A stretch of 16,123 bases of DNA from Rickettsia typhi (GTDB lineage: Bacteria > Pseudomonadota > Gammaproteobacteria > Burkholderiales > Burkholderiaceae_C). The stretch lies in contig CALPPP020000009.1 in assembly GCA_943325485.2 (NCBI GenBank), forward strand, positions 1 through 16,123, in the 5' to 3' direction. Positions 1-6,875 of the stretch are shown in pieces; position 1 is the stretch's first letter, and each line of letters starts with the position of its first letter. Under the pieces are notes generated by a model, which worked only from the letters and a program-made list of their open reading frames with translations, did no database searches and was not told the DNA's origin. The position numbers and the translations under genes are program-made.

Positions 1-701
1 CCATGGTCCGCACCTGCATAAGGTGGACGCACCACCCGACCATGCAACATGCCTGGCATGCGCATATCGTGAACGTAAATCAAGTCACCAAACACCTTGG
101 CCGCCATGTCCACCCGTGGGGTGCTTTGGCCAATGGTGTGGAAGTCTGCAGCAGGTTTTAAAGGGGTGTGACTGTCAAGCCTTAACAGCACTTGCTGCTC
201 GGCCAACAAATGCTGCACGCTGATGGCCATATCTTTGAACAATATTTGGCCATCTTGCAAACGAAGCTGCTGGGTTTCACATTGAAAATGCACTGCTGCC
301 TTGGCACACAACCACTCGCGTGCTTGTGCCGCTGCAGCACGCAAAGGAGCGCCATGAATTTGCAAAGACGTGCTGGCGATGGTGGCACCTTGGTTGGGCG
401 AAAGTGCGGTGTGACCCATCAACAGATGCACTTTATTTACCGACATGTTCAGCTCTTCGGCGACCAATTGGGCCAAGGCTGTGCGCAAACCAGTTCCCAA
501 ATCCACATGGCCGTGCAACGCGGTGACACTCGCGTCATCCCACAAAGCCAGCAGGCATTCATCGCCTTCGCTGGCAAGACTGGCCACAAAGCTAGGCTGC
601 CCCGCCACCGGCGCGGGTTGCGGCAGCGGGGGACGCAGCACCAGCAAAACACCTCGGGCGTTAAAGAGGTCGCTGCGTTGTTTGACCCAAAGTGCGCGCA
701 T
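1..701 (-). CDS. Molybdopterin-binding subunit of a molybdenum hydroxylase (nicotinate dehydrogenase NicB-like), 3' end off window
   Basis: This is the large, Moco-binding subunit of a xanthine dehydrogenase/aldehyde oxidase-family enzyme and is cut by the left edge; 233 codons are visible. It starts at the ATG at 701-699, which shares one base with the TGA of the upstream [2Fe-2S] gene (TGATG), so the two are probably translationally coupled. The residues around GHVDLGTGLRTALAQLVAEE and the later RVVRPPYAG segment match the isoquinoline 1-oxidoreductase beta / NicB type of subunit. With its small partner it would hydroxylate an N-heterocycle using water. Nicotinate to 6-hydroxynicotinate is inferred from the neighbouring nicotinamidase, 6-hydroxynicotinate reductase-like and enamidase-like genes. 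In Pseudomonas NicB this subunit ends in cytochrome c domains; whether they occur here cannot be seen. The family call is firm and the substrate is inferred. Confidence 0.85.
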   Translation of the reverse strand, partial: MRALWVKQRSDLFNARGVLLVLRPPLPQPAPVAGQPSFVASLASEGDECLLALWDDASVTALHGHVDLGTGLRTALAQLVAEELNMSVNKVHLLMGHTALSPNQGATIASTSLQIHGAPLRAAAAQAREWLCAKAAVHFQCETQQLRLQDGQILFKDMAISVQHLLAEQQVLLRLDSHTPLKPAADFHTIGQSTPRVDMAAKVFGDLIYVHDMRMPGMLHGRVVRPPYAGADH

Positions 702-1213
702 CACGCAGAACCTTGAGAGGTGTTTTTCGCCAGCAAATCAGCGGCAAAGTGAACTGCCGCGATGATTTCAACATGGGTACCGCAACGACACAAATTGCCC
801 GACAAAGCAGCCTTGATCTGATCATCAGTAGGTTGAGGGTGCCGCTCTAACAACGCCACCGTCATCATCACCATGCCATTCAAACAATAGCCGCACTGTG
901 CAGCTTGTGTTGCTATAAAAGCCTGTTGCACCGCATGGGGTTTGCTGGCATTGCCCAATCCCTCTAGCGTGGTGATGGCCCTGTCATGCATTTCTATCGC
1001 CGGTATGACGCAAGCACGTGCAGGCACACCATCGACCAAGACGGTGCAAGCGCCGCACTGGCCCAGGCCACAACCGAACTTGGGTCCATTGAGCCCTAAG
1101 TCATTGCGCAGGTAATGCAACACCGTGGTGTGGCGGGTCAAGGCAGCGGTTTGGGTTTTCCCGTTAACGGCCAGTTTCACCGTTGGGTATTTGTGCGCGG
1201 CCACTGCTTTCAT
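701..1213 (-). CDS. [2Fe-2S] small subunit of a molybdenum hydroxylase (NicA-like)
   Basis: This 170-residue protein carries both iron-sulfur motifs of the family. Plant-type ferredoxin cysteines lie at C48, C53, C56 and C68 (CGLGQCGAC region). The second set is C107, C110, C142 and C144 (QCGYC and LCRCG). The length is normal for the separate small subunit of nicotinate, isoquinoline and related hydroxylases. It passes electrons from the Moco subunit encoded immediately downstream, with which it overlaps by one base. The pncA stop lies 13 bases upstream, so both belong to one transcript. No clear Shine-Dalgarno sequence precedes the ATG, and coupling to pncA translation is likely. Use of nicotinate as substrate is inferred from the gene neighbourhood. 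Confidence 0.9.
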   Translation of the reverse strand: MKAVAAHKYPTVKLAVNGKTQTAALTRHTTVLHYLRNDLGLNGPKFGCGLGQCGACTVLVDGVPARACVIPAIEMHDRAITTLEGLGNASKPHAVQQAFIATQAAQCGYCLNGMVMMTVALLERHPQPTDDQIKAALSGNLCRCGTHVEIIAAVHFAADLLAKNTSQGSA

Positions 1214-1226
1214 CGCGCGGTGTGTC

Positions 1227-1868
1227 TTAAGGTAGCTGCAAATCGGCAGACTGCAAACGCTGTATGCCCTGCGCTTGCATTTGCGCCCAAGCCGCGGCCA
1301 GCGAGCCGTTCATGTCGATGGCGCGGCATGCATCTTCGATCACATGGGTTTCAAAGCCAGCAGAACGCGCGTCCAAGGCAGTCCAAGCCACGCAAAAGTC
1401 GGTGGCCAAACCCACCACATAAACGCTGCGAATGCCGCGCTGCTTCAAATAGGCTTCCAAGCCGGTTTGGGTTTTGCGATCAGCTTCCATGAAGGCCGAG
1501 TAGCTGTCGATGCCCTCGTGAAAACCTTTGCGGATGATGAGTTGTGCGGTGGGCAAATGCAAGTCAGCATGCAGCGCAGCGTCGTGCGTGCCCTGCACGC
1601 AATGGTCGGGCCACAGCACTTGGGTACCGTAAAACATCTCGGTGGTCTCAAACGCTGCTTTGCCACTGTGCGCACTGGCAAACGATGCATGTCCTGCAGG
1701 GTGCCAGTCTTGGGTGATGACAATGTTGGCAAATACAGGTGCCATGCGGTTGATGATGGGCACGACTTGCGCACCACCCGCTACCGCCAAATTGCCACCA
1801 TCGCAAAACCCGTTTTGCACATCGACCACAATGAGTGCCGCATCAGATGAAGGAGAAATACGTGACAT
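1227..1868 (-). CDS. pncA: Nicotinamidase (PncA)
   Basis: This 213-residue isochorismatase-fold amidase hydrolyses nicotinamide to nicotinate and ammonia in the cytoplasm. The catalytic triad is visible: D16 in VVDVQNGF, K114 in RKGFHEG and C159 in GLATDFCV. The metal-binding segment QDWHPAGH supplies D54, H56 and probably H60, and WPDHCVQGT is also typical of true nicotinamidases rather than generic cysteine hydrolases. The chosen ATG at 1868 has GGAG eight bases upstream; an in-frame TTG at 1874 lies too close to that ribosome-binding site. It sits 18 bases after the second PF06684 gene and 13 before the [2Fe-2S] subunit. In this operon its product more likely feeds nicotinate breakdown than only NAD salvage, which is an inference from position. 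Confidence 0.93.
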   Translation of the reverse strand: MSRISPSSDAALIVVDVQNGFCDGGNLAVAGGAQVVPIINRMAPVFANIVITQDWHPAGHASFASAHSGKAAFETTEMFYGTQVLWPDHCVQGTHDAALHADLHLPTAQLIIRKGFHEGIDSYSAFMEADRKTQTGLEAYLKQRGIRSVYVVGLATDFCVAWTALDARSAGFETHVIEDACRAIDMNGSLAAAWAQMQAQGIQRLQSADLQLP

Positions 1869-1886
1869 ACACAATGCTCCGTAAAG

Positions 1887-2471
1887 TTAACGCAAACCGT
1901 CTGTGCCGGTGATTTCATGCACTTGCAAACCGCCTATGCGTGGATGGGGGCGACCGCTGTCGGTGACCACCACGGCGACCACGATTTCATTGGCGCGTGG
2001 GGCATCGTTGACACGTGCTTCCATGGCATCAAAGTGGCTGCGCACAAAAGCTGCATCTTTGTGGCCCAAGGGCACATCAATCGCTGTTCCCAAGGTGCCT
2101 TGTTTTTTGGCGGATGGCACCAGCGCAGCCCCTTTGCTGACCGCTTTGCGCAAGGGCGCACCGAGCTTGGGGTGAAGAATGGCGGCGGCGTGCTCCAACT
2201 CGCCCGCCTCACCCACGATGGCGGCTTTGCCATAACTGTGGGCGTCTTCTGGTTTGATGCCTAAGGCCTTGACACAGCGCTCGCCCAGCAATCCGCCCAA
2301 CTCTTCACCAATGTCAATGAGTTGGTCTAAGTTTTCGCTGAACTTACCTGCATAAGGATTGGCAATGACTGCCATGGCAAGTGCACGGCGCGTGGGTGGG
2401 TTGACCGCTTGGCCCCCCTCTTGCAGCACTTCGTCTACTTGCACAATGATTTTGCGTATCTGTGATTTCAT
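1887..2471 (-). CDS. Amino acid synthesis family protein (PF06684/DUF1185), second paralog
   Basis: This is a 194-residue member of the poorly understood PF06684 family. Family blocks visible are NPYAG, YGKAAIVGEAGELEH, the DVP-H pair, VRSHFDAMEARV, APR and a C-terminal GGL...GLR. The start is the ATG at 2471, preceded by AGGAG (2482-2478) with a six-base gap; the open frame extends to 2507 but that extension would overlap the upstream gene and lacks a good ribosome-binding site. No signal peptide or membrane segment is seen. It lies 17 bases downstream of its paralog and upstream of pncA. Despite the family name, no enzymatic reaction can be assigned. Its place among nicotinate genes suggests a role in that pathway or in assembling one of its enzymes. 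Confidence 0.85.
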   Translation of the reverse strand: MKSQIRKIIVQVDEVLQEGGQAVNPPTRRALAMAVIANPYAGKFSENLDQLIDIGEELGGLLGERCVKALGIKPEDAHSYGKAAIVGEAGELEHAAAILHPKLGAPLRKAVSKGAALVPSAKKQGTLGTAIDVPLGHKDAAFVRSHFDAMEARVNDAPRANEIVVAVVVTDSGRPHPRIGGLQVHEITGTDGLR

Positions 2472-2488
2472 TTTCTGCTCCTGCGTGT

Positions 2489-3139
2489 TTAACGCAAACC
2501 ATTCCATTGGCTGATGTCTTGGGCTGCCAAGCCACCCACACGGGCATGCACCCGTGCGCCTGTGCTCATGGCCAAGATGACGATGAGTTCATCGCTGCGC
2601 GGCGCACCGGGAACACGTACCTCGATGGCATCGAAATGGCTGCGCACATAGCTGGCATTGATATGCGTCATGGGCACGTCCAGTGCCGCGCCGGGCGGCC
2701 CCACTTTTTTGGTGGACGCCACAATGGCCAATGCGTTACCGGGCTGCCCGCTGCTGACACCGCCTTTGCCTGCAAGGTAAGCCGAACGGTCGCCCTTCCA
2801 TCCCAGCAATTCACGCATGGCGTAGCCACCTGGCACATGCCATAAAGCGCCGTGCTCTAACTCACCCGCAGCACCGACGATGGCGCCTTTGCCATAACCT
2901 TGAATGGCTTCGGGCTCCACACCCATGGCTTTGCATAACTGTTGGGCCAGTTCAATACCCAAAGGGTTCAAGGCTTCCATCATCGGCAAAATATCAGCGT
3001 GGTAACTGCCCGCATAGGGGTTACGCAGCACTGCTGCAATGGCACCCCTCACCAAGGGCGCAGAAGCCACGGGACCAAACTCGTGGTGTATGTCTTCCAC
3101 ATGGGTGAAGACACGTCGAACATCAATCAGTGCAGTCAC
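2489..3139 (-). CDS. Amino acid synthesis family protein (PF06684/DUF1185), first paralog
   Basis: This 216-residue protein is clearly homologous to its downstream neighbour. Shared blocks are NPYAG, YGKGAIVGAAGELEH, ALDVPMTH, VRSHFDAIEVRV, APR..E and GGL...GLR. The start is taken as the GTG at 3139-3137, which overlaps the TGA of the preceding ApbE-like gene in a four-base GTGA; the reading frame is open to 3187, but homology with the paralog begins only around VRRVF, a few residues after this GTG. No signal peptide or transmembrane segment is visible. The middle region differs from the paralog, with a W/G-rich stretch around GYAMRELLGWKG, so the two probably form different subunits or act on different ligands. 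The function is unknown. Confidence 0.85.
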   Translation of the reverse strand: MTALIDVRRVFTHVEDIHHEFGPVASAPLVRGAIAAVLRNPYAGSYHADILPMMEALNPLGIELAQQLCKAMGVEPEAIQGYGKGAIVGAAGELEHGALWHVPGGYAMRELLGWKGDRSAYLAGKGGVSSGQPGNALAIVASTKKVGPPGAALDVPMTHINASYVRSHFDAIEVRVPGAPRSDELIVILAMSTGARVHARVGGLAAQDISQWNGLR

Positions 3140-4017
3140 ACCAAACACTCCAAAGGTTGTGCCACAGCCATTTGGCCCTGGCAACACACAAACGCTGCAA
3201 ACACCTGGCCACGCGCTTGCATGGCATGGGCACAGTCTAGCCCGAGTTGCAAAGCTTGATCCACCAAGGCGGGGGGCAGTCGGGGCACATCGACCGTGAC
3301 CAAGCGGCCGCCTAAATCGGTGTCGTCACGCAAGCTGTTGGCAGCTTGGCGTTGAATTAAAGGGTGATGGATGTTGACCGCATTGGCAATCAAGGTAGCA
3401 GCCACATCGGCTTGGGCAGCGGTCTCAGCCAAAACCGTCACGCTGTCTGCAATGCCGAATGAAAAACTTCGACCGCGCCAACCACTGGTGGCCACACCCC
3501 GCACAGGCATGTCATGGTGAATAACAAAGCTGCCATCGCTGATCAACTCTGAGTTCACATCTGAACGCAAAGCTTGTTGCAAATCACTCACCATGCCTAT
3601 GCGCCAGCTTTGTCCTTCTTGCACATACAAAGCAATATCGCCACCATTGTTCACATAGGCTTTGTCCACCCCGTCTTGGCTCAAACATGGCAACAAAGCT
3701 TGCGCCACCGCGCCCGCCACCGCAGCCATGGGGGTGACAAAACCGTCTGCGGCTGCCCACGCCATGTCATGCGTGACTTGCCACATGCTGCGTGCCACCT
3801 CTCCTTGGAAACTGTGTTTTTGTAAGTTGGCGATGGGCTGTCGCAACAAGGGCAGTTCGCTCACCAACTCAGGCAACACGCTTTCAAAACGTTGCCATGT
3901 ACGCTGCAAAGCGTCGTGGCAAGCAGATGCATCACCAACAAGCTGCAAAACGATGTCAATCGGTCCGTGCTGGAAATGCCAGCGACCATCAGACAAAGGG
4001 CGACGTGTGGCCTGCAT
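3136..4017 (-). CDS. UPF0280 family, ApbE-like protein
   Basis: This 293-residue protein has the ApbE-type fold signatures of the UPF0280 family: DGFVTPMAAVAGAVAQ at about residues 91-106, NNGGD at 123-127, GVATSG at 174-179 and an ADVAATLIANAVN stretch near 203-215. True ApbE enzymes attach FMN covalently to a Ser/Thr of a partner protein; UPF0280 members are related but their activity is not established here. The ATG at 4017 fits a GGG-containing weak ribosome-binding site ten bases upstream. A GTG at 4023 directly abuts the TGA of the upstream reductase gene and is an alternative start. The 3' end overlaps the next gene by four bases (GTGA). Lying next to a reductase-like flavoprotein, it may serve as its flavin transferase or as a subunit; that is an inference. 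Confidence 0.8.
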   Translation of the reverse strand: MQATRRPLSDGRWHFQHGPIDIVLQLVGDASACHDALQRTWQRFESVLPELVSELPLLRQPIANLQKHSFQGEVARSMWQVTHDMAWAAADGFVTPMAAVAGAVAQALLPCLSQDGVDKAYVNNGGDIALYVQEGQSWRIGMVSDLQQALRSDVNSELISDGSFVIHHDMPVRGVATSGWRGRSFSFGIADSVTVLAETAAQADVAATLIANAVNIHHPLIQRQAANSLRDDTDLGGRLVTVDVPRLPPALVDQALQLGLDCAHAMQARGQVFAAFVCCQGQMAVAQPLECLV

Positions 4018-4023
4018 CGCCAC

Positions 4024-5622
4024 TCAGCCCAACATCGGCGGGTTGTCCAAAGGCCAAGGATTGACGCCCGTTGGTGGCGTTTCCCATTTCAGCTGTGTTG
4101 GTGCGCCGTCGTTGTGCCAAGCACCTTTGAGCAAGCTGTCGTCCAAGGTTCGCACAAAACCCATATGCCCACCCAAGGCTTGGTAGTCCGACAGCTTCAT
4201 GGTGAACTCGATAGGTGCCACGATGGCAGGTGTGGGCACGGTACCAAAGCTGTTGGCTGGCATGCGCAACACATCGACCATCAAGGTGATGCCACCACCT
4301 GGCCATACATAGGCAGGTGCACCGCCACAGGTAACGTTCACCAAGGCTTTTTTTACAGCACGGGTGAGTTGAATAGGATTGTCGGTGACGCCCGAGCGCA
4401 AGCTGCCACCCGCGCCACCCAAAAACAGCACCGACACCATCGAGGGTTCGCAGTTCTCGCCAATGCGGTCAACCACCTGTTGCACCTCAGCGGGCATGGC
4501 TGCAGCTTGAGGTTGCAGATGTTCATCCAACACAAACCAAGCTGCGTGTTCACCGGTGGTGGAGGTCATCAGCAAGCGCAAACCCGGCCATGCTTCCTCG
4601 GGGTTCCATGCGTCCAAAATAGACAGCGGGTCGCTGATATTGGTACCCCCCCAACCGGTACCCGCAGCGGCCACTTGAAAATAGCGCCCTGGGGTGGACT
4701 TGCGGCCCTTGATGCTGATGCCGCTGGGCTTCATGTGCAAACAGCGTCCCGCTTGGTGCTCGGTCAACACACCGGTGATGTGGTCATCCACCACCACCAC
4801 CTCGTCGCACAGGCCTAACCACTGACGCGCAAACATGCCCACCGCCGCGGAGCCGCAACCGACCCGCATGCGTTGCTCAGTCACACCGTCCACCACAGGA
4901 GCACGACCCGCTTGCAGCACCACCTTGGCACCGTTCTCCACTTGCACCTCGGCCGCTTGTTGGTTGCCTAAGCGATGCATCAACTCCAGCGCCATGCGAC
5001 CTTGCTTTTTGCCGCCGCCTGTGAGGTGATGCACACCGCCCAAGCTGAGCATTTGCGAACCGTACTCTGCAGTGGTGACATGACCGACCTCTTCGCCTTG
5101 GTACAGCACTGCGGCACGCTCATCGCCCAAATACCTGTCGGTGTCTATCTTCACCTTCAAGCTGCAATAGCTGAAGATGCCCTCGGTGACCACCGTCACC
5201 ATGTCCACACCCTTGGACTTGGCGGCGACGATGAAGGGTGCAGGTTTGTAATCAGGGTAAGTGGTGGATGCGCCAATACCGGTGACAAACACGCCACGCT
5301 CTGCGCTGTCCATGGCGGCTAAGGTTTGGGGGGAAGTTTCAGCGTCTGGCCGCGCTTGCAAGGACAGCGGTTCAGTACTTTGTACTTGTTGACTCAAAAA
5401 CACCACGGGGTCCAAGCGCACCAGCAAGCCATCGTGGTTGGCATAGCGGTCACACGCACCGACTCGCCCTTCAGAAATATGGCACAGCACCGGACAAGCG
5501 TTGCACTCCACCTTGCCCTCACGCACCGGTCCATGTCGCGGTTCAACCCTTTGCAAACCCAAAGGCTGGCCTGCGTCCGTGCTGGGCAGTCCGTCGGTAT
5601 GGGTGTTGCTGGGTGAAGCCAT
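4024..5622 (-). CDS. 6-hydroxynicotinate reductase-like iron-sulfur protein
   Basis: This 532-residue protein resembles the 6-hydroxynicotinate reductase (Hnr) of Eubacterium barkeri, which reduces 6-hydroxynicotinate to 1,4,5,6-tetrahydro-6-oxonicotinate. Near the N-terminus is a cysteine cluster C40-x2-C43-x3-C47-x9-C57 (CNACPVLC followed by GACDRY), a likely Fe-S site. Gly-rich segments follow, including GTGWGG near the middle, FLGGAGGSLRSG and VWPGGG. It has no membrane segment. It is the first gene of the leftward operon and directly abuts the UPF0280 gene. The ATG at 5622 has no clear Shine-Dalgarno and lies only six bases after a CATAAT -10-like box, so a leaderless message is possible; a GTG at codon 33 is an alternative but leaves almost nothing before the cysteines. 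The family match is from recalled motifs plus context and was not tested by alignment. Confidence 0.78.
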   Translation of the reverse strand: MASPSNTHTDGLPSTDAGQPLGLQRVEPRHGPVREGKVECNACPVLCHISEGRVGACDRYANHDGLLVRLDPVVFLSQQVQSTEPLSLQARPDAETSPQTLAAMDSAERGVFVTGIGASTTYPDYKPAPFIVAAKSKGVDMVTVVTEGIFSYCSLKVKIDTDRYLGDERAAVLYQGEEVGHVTTAEYGSQMLSLGGVHHLTGGGKKQGRMALELMHRLGNQQAAEVQVENGAKVVLQAGRAPVVDGVTEQRMRVGCGSAAVGMFARQWLGLCDEVVVVDDHITGVLTEHQAGRCLHMKPSGISIKGRKSTPGRYFQVAAAGTGWGGTNISDPLSILDAWNPEEAWPGLRLLMTSTTGEHAAWFVLDEHLQPQAAAMPAEVQQVVDRIGENCEPSMVSVLFLGGAGGSLRSGVTDNPIQLTRAVKKALVNVTCGGAPAYVWPGGGITLMVDVLRMPANSFGTVPTPAIVAPIEFTMKLSDYQALGGHMGFVRTLDDSLLKGAWHNDGAPTQLKWETPPTGVNPWPLDNPPMLG

Positions 5623-5684
5623 GCCCTATTATGCGCGGACGCGTGACAGAATCATTTTCCAACGCAAGCATTCAGGAGACGTCC
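5623..5684. promoter_or_regulatory. Divergent promoter region between the reductase and enamidase operons
   Basis: Only 62 bases separate the two divergent start codons, so the promoters of both operons must lie here or extend into the coding ends. The short AT-rich core at 5627-5633 reads TATTAT on the plus strand and CATAAT on the minus strand, so one element could act as -10 box in both directions. A weak plus-strand -35 candidate (TTGCTG, 5606-5611, 15-base spacing) lies inside the reductase gene. No good minus-strand -35 was found. This is pattern matching only; no operator palindrome was recognised. Confidence 0.35.
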
Positions 5685-6875
5685 ATGGCCACCGCCACCG
5701 CAGAAGAAGCCTCAGGCAAAGTTGTCATCAAGAACATCGGTTTGCTGCTCTCGGGCGACATCGACCAACCCATTTTGCAGGCCGACACCATCGTGGTGAT
5801 GGATGGCATCATCACCGCTGTGGGGCGTTTCAAAGATGTGGACACCGAAGGCGCTAAAACCACCATCGATGTGCAGCAAACTTGCGTGGCGCCTGGCTTG
5901 ATCGACAGCCATGTCCATCCGGTGTTTGGCGACTGGACGCCACGGCAAAACCAGATCGGTTGGATTGACTCCACCATGAACGGCGGCGTGACCACCATGG
6001 TCTCGGCCGGTGAGGTGCACCTGCCCGGTCGCCCCAAAGACATCGTGGGTTTGAAAGCCTTGGCCATCACGGCCCAACGCGCCTTCAGCAACTTTCGCCC
6101 TGGTGGCGTGAAAGTGATTGCCGGTGCACCCATCATCGAAAAAGGCATGACCGAGCATGACTTCGCTGAACTGGCTTCAGCGGGCGTGACACTGTTGGGC
6201 GAAGTGGGCTTGGGTTCGGTCAAAGCAGGTTATGAAGCCAAAGAGATGGTGGCGTGGGCACGCAAACACGGCATCCAAAGCACCATCCATACAGGCGGCC
6301 CCTCTATCCCCGGCTCGGGCTTGATTGACAAAGACGTGGTGCTTGAAGCCGACGCCGACGTGATTGGCCATATTAACGGTGGACACACCTCCTTGTCAGA
6401 AGCGCATGTCTGTGAGTTGTGCGAAAAATCCAGCCGTGCGATTGAAATCGTGCACAACGGCAACGAACGTGTGGCCATCGCTGCAGCCAAAGCAGCGCTG
6501 GAACTCAAATGCCCGCACCGTGTGATTTTGGGTACCGACGGGCCCGCAGGCTCGGGCGTGCAGCCCTTGGGTATGTTGCGCATGGTTGCCTTGCTCTCCA
6601 GCCTGGCCAACATCCCTGCCGAGCTGGTGTTTTGCTTTGCAACCGGCAACACGGCGCGTATCCGTAACTTGAATTGCGGCTTGATTGAAGTGGGTCGCGC
6701 GGCCGACTTTGTATTCATGGACCGCGCCCAAGAAACCGCTGGGCGTACGCTGCTGGAGAGCGTGCAACTGGGCGACATCCCTGGCATTGGCATGGTGATG
6801 ATTGACGGTTTGGTGCGCTGCCACCGCAGCCGCAACACGCCGCCTGCCACGCAAGTGCCGGTGGTGGTGCATTGA
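5685..6875 (+). CDS. Enamidase-like amidohydrolase of nicotinate degradation
   Basis: This 396-residue amidohydrolase-superfamily enzyme resembles the enamidase of Eubacterium barkeri, a metal-dependent enzyme that opens 1,4,5,6-tetrahydro-6-oxonicotinate to 2-formylglutarate with release of ammonia. Metal-site motifs are in the expected order: DSHVHP (H76, H78), a candidate bridging glutamate in LGEVGLG (E173), IHTGG (H202), GHINGG (H229) and GTDGP (D285). The last is the usual catalytic aspartate region. There is no carboxylysine motif in the HxH-adjacent positions, as in enamidase. The start is the ATG at 5685 with AGGAGA at 5674-5679; the frame is open 24 codons further upstream but that part overlaps the divergent reductase gene. 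The stop overlaps the next gene by four bases. A generic isoaspartyl dipeptidase or dihydroorotase-like role is less likely given the neighbours. Confidence 0.82.
   Translation: MATATAEEASGKVVIKNIGLLLSGDIDQPILQADTIVVMDGIITAVGRFKDVDTEGAKTTIDVQQTCVAPGLIDSHVHPVFGDWTPRQNQIGWIDSTMNGGVTTMVSAGEVHLPGRPKDIVGLKALAITAQRAFSNFRPGGVKVIAGAPIIEKGMTEHDFAELASAGVTLLGEVGLGSVKAGYEAKEMVAWARKHGIQSTIHTGGPSIPGSGLIDKDVVLEADADVIGHINGGHTSLSEAHVCELCEKSSRAIEIVHNGNERVAIAAAKAALELKCPHRVILGTDGPAGSGVQPLGMLRMVALLSSLANIPAELVFCFATGNTARIRNLNCGLIEVGRAADFVFMDRAQETAGRTLLESVQLGDIPGIGMVMIDGLVRCHRSRNTPPATQVPVVVH

Noticed and set aside
192..716. Plus-strand open frame of 174 codons at the left end
   Set aside because: It is antisense to the molybdopterin subunit, whose translation gives recognisable family motifs, and it has no ribosome-binding site or motif of its own.
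3892..4818. Long plus-strand open frame of 308 codons
   Set aside because: It lies antisense to the ApbE-like and reductase genes, shows His/Gln/Arg-rich low-sense composition and no family motif. It is a shadow of GC-biased codons on the other strand.
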